The notes under the pieces: model-generated
Told to the model about the DNA's origin: nothing
Databases searched by the model: none
Seen by the model: only the letters and a program-made list of their open reading frames with translations
Part shown: positions 1-8,086 of the stretch, piece after piece
Numbering within the stretch: position 1 is the first letter of the stretch
Layout: each line of letters begins with the position of its first letter
From: Kiloniellales bacterium
Lineage (GTDB): Bacteria > Pseudomonadota > Alphaproteobacteria > Kiloniellales > JAKSBE01
Length of the DNA: 17,241 bases
Direction of reading: 5' to 3'
Assembly (NCBI GenBank): GCA_030067055.1
Contig: JASJAL010000036.1
Location: 1 to 17,241, forward strand
Position numbers and translations under genes: made by a program

Positions 1-215
1 CGGACCGGGCGCTGGGCCGCGTCGGGATTGACCTTGATCCGCGCAGCGTCGCGGAAGGCCGGGATCTCGAAGAGCCGCGCGGCGGCCCGGCCCGCGCCCT
101 TGAAGTTCGGTATTCGGCCGTGCGGCGGAAAGGGAAAGGCGGCCAGGCGCTCGTCCTGCAGGCGGTCCCAGACCGCGCCACGGGCCGCCTGCTTGCTATC
201 GAAATCGGCGGTCAT
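1..215 (-). CDS. 5-formyltetrahydrofolate cyclo-ligase-like protein, N-terminal part (runs off left edge)
   Basis: Seventy-one codons are visible from the ATG at 213-215 to the window edge; the C-terminal part is missing. Residues 34-39 read RIPNFKG, preceded by FPFPPHG, followed by GRAAARLFEIPAFRDAARIKVNPD. This matches the N-terminal block of the 5-formyltetrahydrofolate cyclo-ligase family, closest to the subgroup that includes the MTHFSD-type domain. Characterised family members use ATP to convert 5-formyl-THF to 5,10-methenyl-THF in the cytoplasm; members of the MTHFSD-like subgroup are less well characterised, so the exact reaction is uncertain. The start overlaps the stop of the upstream HNH gene as ATGA, so the pair is probably translationally coupled. 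Family assignment rests on the N-terminal motif only. Confidence 0.72.
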   Translation of the reverse strand, partial: MTADFDSKQAARGAVWDRLQDERLAAFPFPPHGRIPNFKGAGRAAARLFEIPAFRDAARIKVNPDAAQRPV

Positions 216-502
216 CGCCGGCGCCCGCGGCCGGCGCTGGGCCGCGTCACCTTGTGGAAGTCGGCCGGCTTGTTCTTGAGCCAGCGCAGAAAGGGGGCGA
301 TCTCGGGGTGACGGCGCAGGGCCTCGGGCGTGCCGTAGTCCTCGGCCAGCTCGCGCTCGCTGAGGACGTCGTGGACCTTGCGGTGGCAGATCGGATGCAG
401 GTTGACGGTCTCGCGCCCGCCGAAGCTGCGCGGCACCAGGTGATGCTTCTCGCGCCGCCGGCCAAGCGGGCGCCGGCACAGGGCGCAGGTCTCCTCCTCC
501 AT
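212..502 (-). CDS. small HNH endonuclease-domain protein
   Basis: A 96-residue protein. It starts with MEEETCALCRR and carries a CxxC pair (C6, C9), then KHHLVPRSFGG (H20, H21), N34, and PICHRKVH (C39, H40, H44). This is the HNH metal-binding fold, with the cysteines likely holding a structural zinc. The C-terminal half (PEIAPFLRWLKNKPADFHK) is typical of short stand-alone HNH proteins of alphaproteobacteria. The reading frame stays open far upstream, but that part is antisense to the nucleoside hydrolase and is a shadow; the ATG at 500-502 is the first that gives an HNH-like N-terminus. The target DNA is unknown. It could be a housekeeping nicking enzyme of unknown role rather than a mobile-element nuclease, since nothing mobile is nearby. 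Its stop overlaps the next start by ATGA. Confidence 0.8.
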   Translation of the reverse strand: MEEETCALCRRPLGRRREKHHLVPRSFGGRETVNLHPICHRKVHDVLSERELAEDYGTPEALRRHPEIAPFLRWLKNKPADFHKVTRPSAGRGRRR

Positions 503-646
503 CGCGGCTCCACCTCGGCGCGGGACGGCGTCAGTGTAGCGCGCTTTGAAAAAGCTGCGAGCTTTCGGCCTCAGCTCGGTCTGGCCCCAGGTCCGGGCAA
601 GTAGTATGACGAAGCCACGACGGGGTTCGTGAAGGGAGAGACCGGC
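503..646. promoter_or_regulatory. divergent intergenic region with a 15-bp inverted repeat at 551-565
   Basis: This stretch separates the minus-strand HNH gene from the plus-strand nucleoside hydrolase, so it should hold promoters for both. A perfect inverted repeat, AAAGCT-GCG-AGCTTT, lies at 551-565. On the minus strand TACACT (just left of it, near 535-540) is a weak -10 candidate, but no good -35 hexamer accompanies it. The repeat may be an operator; this is inference. Confidence 0.35.
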
Positions 647-1585
647 GTGGCGCCACGCCCCATCATCATCGACAGCGATCCCGGCACCGACGACGCCATC
701 GCGATCTGGCTGGCCCTGGCCTCGCCCGAGCTCCAGCTGCTGGGCATCACCGCGGTCGCGGGCAACGTGCCGCTCGAGCTGACCGCGACCAACGCCCGCA
801 AGGTCTGCGAGCTGGCCGGGCGCGCCGACGTCAAGGTCTTCGCCGGCTGCAGCCGGCCGATGCTGCGCAACCTGGTGACCGCCGAATCCTTCCACGGCCA
901 CGACGGCCTGGGCAACGCGCCCCTGCCGGAGCCCGCGATGCCGCTGCAGCCCCAGCACGCGGTCGACTGGCTGGTCGAGACCCTGATGGCCGACGAGGGC
1001 GAAGGGGTCACGCTCTGTCCCATCGGGCCGCTGACCAACATCGCCCTGGCGATCGTGAAGGAGCCGCGCATCCTGCCCAAGATCCGCGAGATCGTCTTGA
1101 TGGGCGGCGGCTTCTTCGCCGGCGGCAACACGACCCCGGCGGCCGAGTTCAACATCCACGTCGATCCGCACGCCGCCCACGTGGTCTTTACCAGCGGGGT
1201 GCCGCTGACCATGATGCCGCTGGACGTGACCCACAAGGCGCTGATGACCCCGGAACGCATCGCCTCCGTGCAGGCCCTGGAGTCGCCGGTCGCCCGGGCG
1301 GCGGCCGGCATGATGGCCTGCTACGGCGCCCACGACGCCGAGAAATACGGCCGGAACGGCGGCCCGCTGCACGACCCCTGCGTGATCGCCTACCTCCTGG
1401 AGCCCGAGATCTTCGCCGGGCGGGACTGCAACGTCCGGATCGAGACCGCCTCTGAGGTGACCTTCGGCATGACCGTGGTCGACTGGTGGGGCAGCACCGA
1501 GGAGCCCAAGAACTGCCGGGTGATCAACGAGATCGACGCCGAGCGTTTCTTCGCCCTGCTGACCGAGCGGCTGGCGACGCTCTAG
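647..1585 (+). CDS. inosine-uridine preferring nucleoside hydrolase family protein
   Basis: Hydrolyses the N-glycosidic bond of ribonucleosides to base and ribose, a cytoplasmic salvage function; substrate preference cannot be read from sequence. From the GTG at 647 the protein is 312 residues, close to the usual 310-315. The Ca2+ and ribose-binding signature DSDPGTDD lies at residues 9-16 (D11, D15, D16). GHDGLG, IGPLTNIAL and NIHVDPHAA follow in family order, and LHDP (H242, D243) supplies the C-terminal metal ligand. An in-frame GTG at 629 would add six residues, but GGGAG at 634-638 lies 8 bases before the 647 GTG, so 647 is preferred. The gene is followed after 76 bases by kdsA on the same strand; no functional link is evident. 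Confidence 0.93.
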   Translation: MAPRPIIIDSDPGTDDAIAIWLALASPELQLLGITAVAGNVPLELTATNARKVCELAGRADVKVFAGCSRPMLRNLVTAESFHGHDGLGNAPLPEPAMPLQPQHAVDWLVETLMADEGEGVTLCPIGPLTNIALAIVKEPRILPKIREIVLMGGGFFAGGNTTPAAEFNIHVDPHAAHVVFTSGVPLTMMPLDVTHKALMTPERIASVQALESPVARAAAGMMACYGAHDAEKYGRNGGPLHDPCVIAYLLEPEIFAGRDCNVRIETASEVTFGMTVVDWWGSTEEPKNCRVINEIDAERFFALLTERLATL

Positions 1586-1649
1586 ATGTGAACAGCCTCG
1601 AGCCCCGCCACGGCGCCGAGTCGCGCGGGACCTCGCAGTATCGTGCTAG

Positions 1650-2507
<858 letters not shown>

Positions 2508-2508
2508 T

Positions 2509-2616
2509 CTAGATCAGCGGCAGGCGCGCCAAGGCGACCGTGAGGCCGCCAAGGAGCATGTGCCAGCCGACTGGCAACAGCATCCAGGGGATAAACGCGG
2601 CTCCGAAAGCCACACC
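2509..2616 (-). pseudogene. possible remnant: C-terminal end of a membrane-protein gene (AzlC-like?)
   Basis: On the minus strand a 35-codon open stretch bounded by TAG (2617-2619) upstream and TAG (2509-2511) downstream reads as a hydrophobic segment: GVAFGAAFIPWMLLPVG, then WHMLLGGLTVALARLPLI. Most third positions are G or C, as in a real gene of this genome. The GW-H-LLGGL pattern recalls the C-terminus of AzlC-type branched-chain amino acid exporters, but this is from memory and weak. Upstream in the same frame the sequence is not protein-like, so if it is genuine the gene has lost its 5' part. It lies immediately convergent to kdsA. It could be chance. Confidence 0.3.
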
Positions 2617-2843
2617 CTAGGGCAGCAGGCTTCGATTGTCGGGCCCGGCTCGAATGTTCTTGCCGCCAGCACAGTCGGCGTTGAGCCGACCGGTGATCGC
2701 CGGACTTTGTCTCGAATTCGAAGGTTTAACCGGGCTTTTGCGGTTTCGCGCTAGAGCTGCGCTTCCCCACGTCGTTCGAGCGTTAACGGCGGGCGACGCG
2801 GGGCGGACGAGATCACGGTTACCTTTGGGGGCACGGCAAGGAG
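2617..2843. other. non-coding stretch with small palindromes, upstream of the membrane-protein gene
   Basis: No convincing gene was found here; the short open frames do not look like proteins. There is a perfect 6-bp stem hairpin (GTCGGC-GTTGA-GCCGAC, 2674-2690) with no T-run. A locally AT-richer patch follows with two adjacent palindromes, TCGAATTCGA (2712-2721) and GGTTTAACC (2723-2731). The patch is a reasonable place for the promoter and operator of the gene at 2844, but no clear -35/-10 pair was recognised. Confidence 0.4.
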
Positions 2844-3956
2844 ATGGGTCAGACGATCGTTCCAATGAGTGGGATGCAGCCTGATGTCGCCGTCCGACAG
2901 TCCGGCGAGGTCCGCGAACTTTGGCATCCACCCCGGTCGCTGTGGCGCCTCTACCTGCTGAGCGTGGTCACTTCGGGTCTCTACCTTTGCCGATGGGCCT
3001 GGGAGCTCGCGGACGACCTGAAGCGCAATCGCGATGCGGAGATCCAGCCGTGGGTGTTCGCCTGGGGAATGCTTGTACCGGTGCTAAATGCCGTCTTGGC
3101 TTCGCGCTTGGCCGGGACGGCAGAGAGCATCAACATAAATGGCAGCGAGCCGCCCGCAAAGCAGCATTGGCGCCAATTCTCCTCCGTGGGCGTCCCACTG
3201 GCTACGTACCAGCTCTATGTTGCCGCGGTAACGATCTTTTCCAGCTGGAACAGCTACGTACTCCAGGGAGCTATCGTGCTGCTGCTACTGATGCCTCTGA
3301 ACTTTCTCTCGGAGCAAATCCAAATCAACGCACGAAAGGCCTCGTTGGTCGCGCCGCGCTGGATTGAAACACCCAACCTTCTTGCGCGGTTCGAACGGAT
3401 CGGAGTGTTCATTGTGCTCGGATTGGCTATAGGCGCATCCTTTGAGCAACTGGACAAAAAAATCGATCGCTGGCGAGGCGATGCGCTCGAGCCCGACCAA
3501 GCCATAGCCGGGGCCAGCGGCCTCTACACTCTGACTCCGCCCGAGGCCGGCTGGGTCCGGGTCGCTGCCGATCAGTTCTATGAAGGCAGCGATCTCTCCC
3601 TCTATGGGCCGAGCGAGCACACATACATCCTGGTTTGGGTTCGCTGCGATGGCGCGAATATCGAGGACCGGGTCCGCTTTCGCCGCGGCAAGAAGGGGGA
3701 CGCCTTCCGGAACATGGATGCCGAGGAGGAGCGGCGACTTCTGCCGGGGTCTCTCCTCCCGATCTCCCATGCTCGCTATAGTGGAACCTGGAAGGGCCGG
3801 GAGAAGACCAGCCTGGTCGCCACCGTCGTTCAGGGCGAGGTCCTGGTCGAGGTGATCGGCACGAGCGACAGCGTCGGAGAGGAGCGGGCGCAAATGGAGC
3901 GCATGGTCCGGAGCCTGGAACTGAAGGAGGGCGCCACGTCGTGCGACGACAGCTGA
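2844..3956 (+). CDS. multi-pass membrane protein (DUF4234-like N-terminus) with soluble C-terminal domain
   Basis: A 370-residue protein of unknown function. About five membrane segments can be seen, near residues 33-54, 68-90, 115-134, 138-157 and 184-203. The first, with LYLLSVVTSGLYLCRWAWEL, resembles the opening helix of DUF4234-type proteins. Residues from about 225 to 360 form a soluble alpha/beta-looking domain starting GLYTLTPPEAGWVRV, possibly of the PsbP/DcrB-like lipoprotein type; that is a guess from pattern. The start is uncertain: AAGGAG abuts the ATG at 2844 with no spacer, and ATGs at 2865 and 2874 are alternatives. Codon use in the N-terminal half is less GC-biased than in neighbouring genes. 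The 3' end overlaps the next gene by 16 bases, so the two are probably co-expressed and act together at the inner membrane and periplasm. Confidence 0.72.
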   Translation: MGQTIVPMSGMQPDVAVRQSGEVRELWHPPRSLWRLYLLSVVTSGLYLCRWAWELADDLKRNRDAEIQPWVFAWGMLVPVLNAVLASRLAGTAESININGSEPPAKQHWRQFSSVGVPLATYQLYVAAVTIFSSWNSYVLQGAIVLLLLMPLNFLSEQIQINARKASLVAPRWIETPNLLARFERIGVFIVLGLAIGASFEQLDKKIDRWRGDALEPDQAIAGASGLYTLTPPEAGWVRVAADQFYEGSDLSLYGPSEHTYILVWVRCDGANIEDRVRFRRGKKGDAFRNMDAEEERRLLPGSLLPISHARYSGTWKGREKTSLVATVVQGEVLVEVIGTSDSVGEERAQMERMVRSLELKEGATSCDDS

Positions 3957-5920
3957 GTCTTGCCCTGGTGCTGGCCGGCGCGCTGATCGCCGGAGACGCC
4001 GCGGCCGGCGATGCGCTGCGCTTGAAATCCGGCGGTCAGCCGGTCGACTTCGCGCTTTGGTCGCCACGCCCGGCGAGCTTCACTTTCGCGGACCTGGCCC
4101 TGGGCGAGGTGCGGCGGGCCGCCCTCGACGCCGAGAACATCGACTACGCCTACCGGCTCTACCGCTCCGAGATCCGGATCCGGGCCGACGGCGACGTCGA
4201 GGAGACCAAGACCATCGTTCGGCTCCTGCTGAGCCAGGCGGCGGTGCGCCGTCACGGCGACCAGCGCACCTGGGTCGACGCCCACAGCGAGACCGCGACG
4301 ATTCGCGAGGCCTACAGCCTGCTGCCGAGCGGCGAGCGCATCGAGGTCGAGCCGGCGACCATCCAGGTGACTCCGGACGACGAAGACCGGATCTTCAGCG
4401 ACAACTTCGGTGTCACCGTGCCCTTTGCGGGCCTGGTACCGGGCGCAATGACAGTGCTGGTGGTCCAGACGCGGCATCGCAGCGCCGACTTCCCCCTGCC
4501 CTGGTCCCGGATCTTTTGGCCCCAGATCAGCCGTCCCAACGAACGCTTCGAGGTCGTCGTCAACTGGGACGAAGGCGTGACGCCGCCGCAGTGGCGCAGC
4601 GACATGCCAGACCTGACCTGCGAAGACGAGAATCCGCGCGGCCTGGTCTGCAGCGCCTCCGAGGTCGCGGCCTTCAAGACCGATCCCGAAATCCTCTACC
4701 GCGACACCATGCCGACCCTGGTGATCGCCGAGGCGGTGACCTGGCCGGAGCTCGTGCGGCAAGAGATCGAGCTGTTCAATCGGGCCCTGGAGGACAACCC
4801 GGCCCTCGACCAGGCCGTCGCCCGGCTGACCGCAGGTGCCGATGGCCCGGAGGAGCGGCTGGCCCGGATTCATGCCTTCGTCGCCCAAGAAATCCGCTAC
4901 CTGGGCCTCGAGCACGGTCTCGGCGGGATCATCCCGCGGCCGACGCACCGCACCTTGTCCCGACGTTTCGGGGACTGCAAGGACAAGACCGCGCTCTTTG
5001 TCGACCTGGCCCGCAGGGCGGGAATCGAGGCCTTTCCGGTGCTCACCTCGACGCGCCGGGAGAACGTCGAGAAGCTGCTGCTGCCCGCCTCCGGCTATTT
5101 CAACCACATGGTCGCCTGCGCGAAGCTGCCCGGGGCGGAAGGCGGCTCGGACCGGGAAATCTGCGTCGACCTCACCGATCCCTACAGCGCCTATTCGGTT
5201 CCCTATCGGAGTGTCCAGGGCGCGATCCGGCTGGACGTATCGCCGGAAAGCCGTCGCCCCGGCCAACTGCCCGCGGCGGACTACGGCTGGGTTCTGACCG
5301 TCGACTCGAACCATGTCCTCACGCCAGAGGGTGCCTTCGAAAGCGACATGACCCGGACCTTCGCCGGCATGAACGCCGCCTGGCTGCGGACCCGCCTGCA
5401 GAACCGCAATCCCGAAGAGCGGCGGGAATGGCTGAACGAGGACTTCCGAGACATCCACAGCAGCGACGTCGAGCTGATCTCGGTCGCGACCGAGGGGGTG
5501 GAGCGACTGACGGCCGAACTCACGGTCCGGACCCAGTCGGTCTACAGCGAGTCCTTCGATCCGGAAGACCTGCGGAGATTCGGCGACTGGGAGACGGAGA
5601 TGACCAACGAGGCCCGGAACTTCCGGACCGGCAACGAAAACCACCCCTACGAATTCCCCGGGCTGCGCTACCACGGCGTCAACCGCTACACGCTGCCCCC
5701 CGGACACCGGATCGTTTACGGCGGCGCCCGCATCGACTTCGACTCTGACTTCGGCCGTCTGACCCGCGGCTTTCGGATCGAAGGGCGGACACTGGAAGTC
5801 ACCACCGAACTCGAGATGCCGCGCCAACGGATCCCGACCGAGACCATCCCGCACTTCAACGCCTTCATCGACCACATCTCGGACCACGCAAAGATCTCCT
5901 TCGACATTGCGAAGGAATAA
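3941..5920 (+). CDS. exported DUF3857 / transglutaminase-like domain protein
   Basis: A 659-residue protein. It has a Sec signal peptide (MRRQLSLALVLAGALIAGDAAAGDA, cleavage near residue 22), a DUF3857 beta domain (about 65-240) and a transglutaminase-like papain-fold core (about 290-430). The catalytic triad is visible: C346 in RRFGDCKDK, H389 in YFNHMVA and D413 in VDLTDPYSAY. A C-terminal beta-rich domain follows. Members are periplasmic or outer-surface proteins found with polysaccharide or envelope genes; whether they hydrolyse or cross-link is not established. The GTG start at 3941 is supported by AAGGAGG at 3924-3930 and lies within the end of the upstream membrane-protein gene (16-base overlap), implying translational coupling. 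The gene ends 59 bases before the convergent coxF. No strong terminator is visible between them, only a weak GCCG-CCTT-CGGC stem. Confidence 0.9.
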   Translation: MRRQLSLALVLAGALIAGDAAAGDALRLKSGGQPVDFALWSPRPASFTFADLALGEVRRAALDAENIDYAYRLYRSEIRIRADGDVEETKTIVRLLLSQAAVRRHGDQRTWVDAHSETATIREAYSLLPSGERIEVEPATIQVTPDDEDRIFSDNFGVTVPFAGLVPGAMTVLVVQTRHRSADFPLPWSRIFWPQISRPNERFEVVVNWDEGVTPPQWRSDMPDLTCEDENPRGLVCSASEVAAFKTDPEILYRDTMPTLVIAEAVTWPELVRQEIELFNRALEDNPALDQAVARLTAGADGPEERLARIHAFVAQEIRYLGLEHGLGGIIPRPTHRTLSRRFGDCKDKTALFVDLARRAGIEAFPVLTSTRRENVEKLLLPASGYFNHMVACAKLPGAEGGSDREICVDLTDPYSAYSVPYRSVQGAIRLDVSPESRRPGQLPAADYGWVLTVDSNHVLTPEGAFESDMTRTFAGMNAAWLRTRLQNRNPEERREWLNEDFRDIHSSDVELISVATEGVERLTAELTVRTQSVYSESFDPEDLRRFGDWETEMTNEARNFRTGNENHPYEFPGLRYHGVNRYTLPPGHRIVYGGARIDFDSDFGRLTRGFRIEGRTLEVTTELEMPRQRIPTETIPHFNAFIDHISDHAKISFDIAKE

Positions 5921-5979
5921 CCCGGGAAATTTGGAATCTCTGCAGGGCCGCCTTCGGCAGCCGCTCGCTCCGAGGTCAG

Positions 5980-6912
5980 CTACCCGGGCTTTCGGGCGAA
6001 CTCCCGGCCCTTGGTTTCGCAGGCGCCCTTGACCGGGGAGACGACCTCGGCCTCCAGGCTGCCGCCTTCGATCTCCTCGCGCTCCAAGGCGGGCGGGCCC
6101 GGGTGCTGCTCGGCGGCGCGGCGGTGCTGGACGATCTCTGCCAGGATGGAGAGCGCGACCTCCTCCGGGGTCGCGGCGCCGATGTCGAGGCCGGCGGGGG
6201 CGTGCAAGGCATCGAGACGCGCGGGATCGGCCCCGGATTTCAGCAGGCTCTCCTTCAGGGCGGCGGCCTTGCGCCGGCTGCCGACGAAGGCGACGTAGCG
6301 CGCGGCGGTCGCCAAGGCGCCCAGAAGGGCCTCGCGGTCGCGCTTGCCCTGGGTCGCGACCACAATGAAGCCGCTCGCCGCGCCAGCCGCGGCGGAGAGG
6401 TCGAAGCCCTCGATCCGATGGTCGGCTCGGGCCAGGCGCTCGTGATCTTCGGGCGCCGCGGCGGCGGTCACCGCGAAGCCGGCGCCGCGGCCGAGCTCGG
6501 CCAGGGCCCGGGCGACCGGCGAAGCGCCGGCGACGATCAGCATCGGGCGGGGCAGGACCGGCTCGACGAAGAGCTCGATGCTGCCGCCGCTGGGGCAGCC
6601 GCTGGCGTGCAGCTCGACGTCGGGCGCCGCCGCCTCGGCCGCCAGCTTGGCCTTGGGCCGGACCCGGACGTAGCGGGCCCGGCCGTCGGCCAGGGCCCGG
6701 GCCGCCACATTGCGGGCGGCAGCCTGGGTGCAGCCGCCGCCGATCCAGCCGTGCAGGCCGCCCTCCTGGTCGATCACCGCCTTGGCGCCGGCCTTGGCCG
6801 CGGTCAGGTCCTCGGTGCGGACCACGGTGGCCAGGGCGAAGGGCCGCCCCGCCGCCTTGAAGCGCGCCATGCAGTCGATGATGTCCTCGGTCTCGGCGGT
6901 CATGACCATCAT
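5980..6912 (-). CDS. coxF: XdhC/CoxI-family CO dehydrogenase maturation factor (CoxF)
   Basis: A 310-residue cytoplasmic accessory protein. An XdhC/CoxI N-terminal domain holds GWIGGGCTQAAARNVAARAL (residues 55-74, C61) and GCPSGGSIELFVEPVL (C106). A Rossmann-like C-terminal domain opens with MLIVAGASPVARALAELG. The family binds or inserts molybdenum cofactor, or helps sulfuration, in xanthine dehydrogenase-type enzymes; CoxF in Oligotropha is needed to complete the Mo/Cu site. It is the last gene of the coxCMSLDEF run, 13 bases after coxE, with AGGGAG nine bases before the ATG at 6912. The tail after about residue 265 is charged and ends SPVKGACETKGREFARKPG rather than the DPVCGM-type ending common in the family. 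The name follows gene order; CoxI is an alternative label. Confidence 0.88.
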   Translation of the reverse strand: MMVMTAETEDIIDCMARFKAAGRPFALATVVRTEDLTAAKAGAKAVIDQEGGLHGWIGGGCTQAAARNVAARALADGRARYVRVRPKAKLAAEAAAPDVELHASGCPSGGSIELFVEPVLPRPMLIVAGASPVARALAELGRGAGFAVTAAAAPEDHERLARADHRIEGFDLSAAAGAASGFIVVATQGKRDREALLGALATAARYVAFVGSRRKAAALKESLLKSGADPARLDALHAPAGLDIGAATPEEVALSILAEIVQHRRAAEQHPGPPALEREEIEGGSLEAEVVSPVKGACETKGREFARKPG

Positions 6913-6925
6913 GATCCCATGCTCC

Positions 6926-8086
6926 CTAGAGCCGCGCCAGGTGCGGCTCGAGCGCGGCCAGGCTGTCCAGGGTATGGGCCGGCGCGAAAAGGTCGATATG
7001 GGGCAGGGCCGCGGCCATGCCCTGAGCGACCGGCTCGTAGCCGCGCCAGCCGATCATCGGGTTGAGCCAGATGACCCGCCGGGCGCGGCGCTTGAGCCGT
7101 GCCATCTCGGCGGCCAGGACCTCCGGCGAGCCGGTGTCGTAGCCATCGCTCAGGATCATCACCACCGCGCGCCCGTGGAGCAGCTGCTTGGCGTGGTTGT
7201 CGTTGAAGCTCCGCAGGCTCTCGCCGAGCCGGGTGCCGCCGCCCCAGCCGGCCGAGAGGATGTTCATGCGGTCGACCGCCTTCTCCAGGTCGCGCTCGCG
7301 CAGCACGGCGCTGATGTGCACCAGGCGGGTGTGGATGACGAAGGCCTCGGCCTGGGCCAGGGTCTCGACCAGGCCGCGGATGAAGCGGATGAAGAAGCTG
7401 CTGTAGAGGCTCATCGAGCCGCTGGCGTCGAGCATCATGACCAGCTTGACCGGGCGCGGATGCCGGCGGCGGTAGGCCAAGTCCAGGGGCAGGCCGCCGT
7501 GGCGCAGGCTGCGGTGGATGGTGTTCCGCAGGTCGACCCGCCGGCCCCGGCGCCGGACCCGCTCGCGCCGCGACAAGCGCCAGCGCAGGCGCCGGGCCAG
7601 GCGCTCGGCCAGGGCGTAGACCGCCTGCAGGTCCTCGGCCGTCTCCAGGTGGCGGAAGTCGGTGCCGGCCAGGCGCTCGGCCGCGCTGGCGCCGCCCAGG
7701 GTCTCCTCGACGCCGGCGCCCTCGCCGCCGGAGCCCAGAGGTGCCGGCGAGGGCACCTCGCCCTCGCCGCCCGCGCGCGGCAAGGAGCCGGAGACCCGCA
7801 GGATGGTACGTTCGCTGTCGTAGAACCAGAAGGAGTCGAAGAGGTCGTCGAAGCGCTCCCAGTCGGTGGTCGAGGCGCAGAAAATCGCCCGCAGGCCGCG
7901 ACGCAGGTCTTCCCGGTCGAGCAGATCGAAGTCGCCGGCAAAGGTCAGCGCATCGAGGCTTTCCTCGATGCCGACCGGAAAGCCGTTGTCCCGGGCCTGG
8001 CGGGCGAAGGCCAGCAGCTTGCCGGCGATCCGCTTGTCCTCCGGTCCGCCGGTCGGCGGGACGGCCGCTGTCCCCTCCGGGCTCAT
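6926..8086 (-). CDS. coxE: VWA-domain CO dehydrogenase maturation protein CoxE
   Basis: A 386-residue protein that partners with the CoxD ATPase in building the [CuSMoO2] centre of CO dehydrogenase. The MIDAS metal site of the C-terminal von Willebrand A domain is complete: DASGSMS (D220, S222, S224), GGGTRLGES (T285) and LSDGYDTGS (D314). The N-terminal half is the CoxE-type helical region; residues about 101-133 form a Gly/Glu/Pro-rich linker. A basic stretch (RRLRWRLSRRERVRRRGRR) precedes the VWA domain. The ATG at 8086 overlaps the coxD stop as ATGA, so the pair is coupled. The frame is open further upstream inside coxD, but that extension is non-protein-like. Confidence 0.94.
   Translation of the reverse strand: MSPEGTAAVPPTGGPEDKRIAGKLLAFARQARDNGFPVGIEESLDALTFAGDFDLLDREDLRRGLRAIFCASTTDWERFDDLFDSFWFYDSERTILRVSGSLPRAGGEGEVPSPAPLGSGGEGAGVEETLGGASAAERLAGTDFRHLETAEDLQAVYALAERLARRLRWRLSRRERVRRRGRRVDLRNTIHRSLRHGGLPLDLAYRRRHPRPVKLVMMLDASGSMSLYSSFFIRFIRGLVETLAQAEAFVIHTRLVHISAVLRERDLEKAVDRMNILSAGWGGGTRLGESLRSFNDNHAKQLLHGRAVVMILSDGYDTGSPEVLAAEMARLKRRARRVIWLNPMIGWRGYEPVAQGMAAALPHIDLFAPAHTLDSLAALEPHLARL

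Noticed and set aside
503..1372. Long N-terminal extension of the HNH frame
   Set aside because: Lies antisense to the nucleoside hydrolase; the HNH homology begins only at the ATG at 502.
2560..2754. 64-codon plus-strand frame after kdsA
   Set aside because: No ribosome binding site, mixed codon use and no recognisable features.
3830..5887. 685-codon open frame on the minus strand
   Set aside because: Mirror frame of the DUF3857/transglutaminase gene, which has a signal peptide and catalytic triad; no recognisable domain in the antisense frame.
5921..5979. Bidirectional terminator between the convergent DUF3857 gene and coxF
   Set aside because: Only a 4-bp GCCG/CGGC stem without a T-run on either strand; too weak to call.
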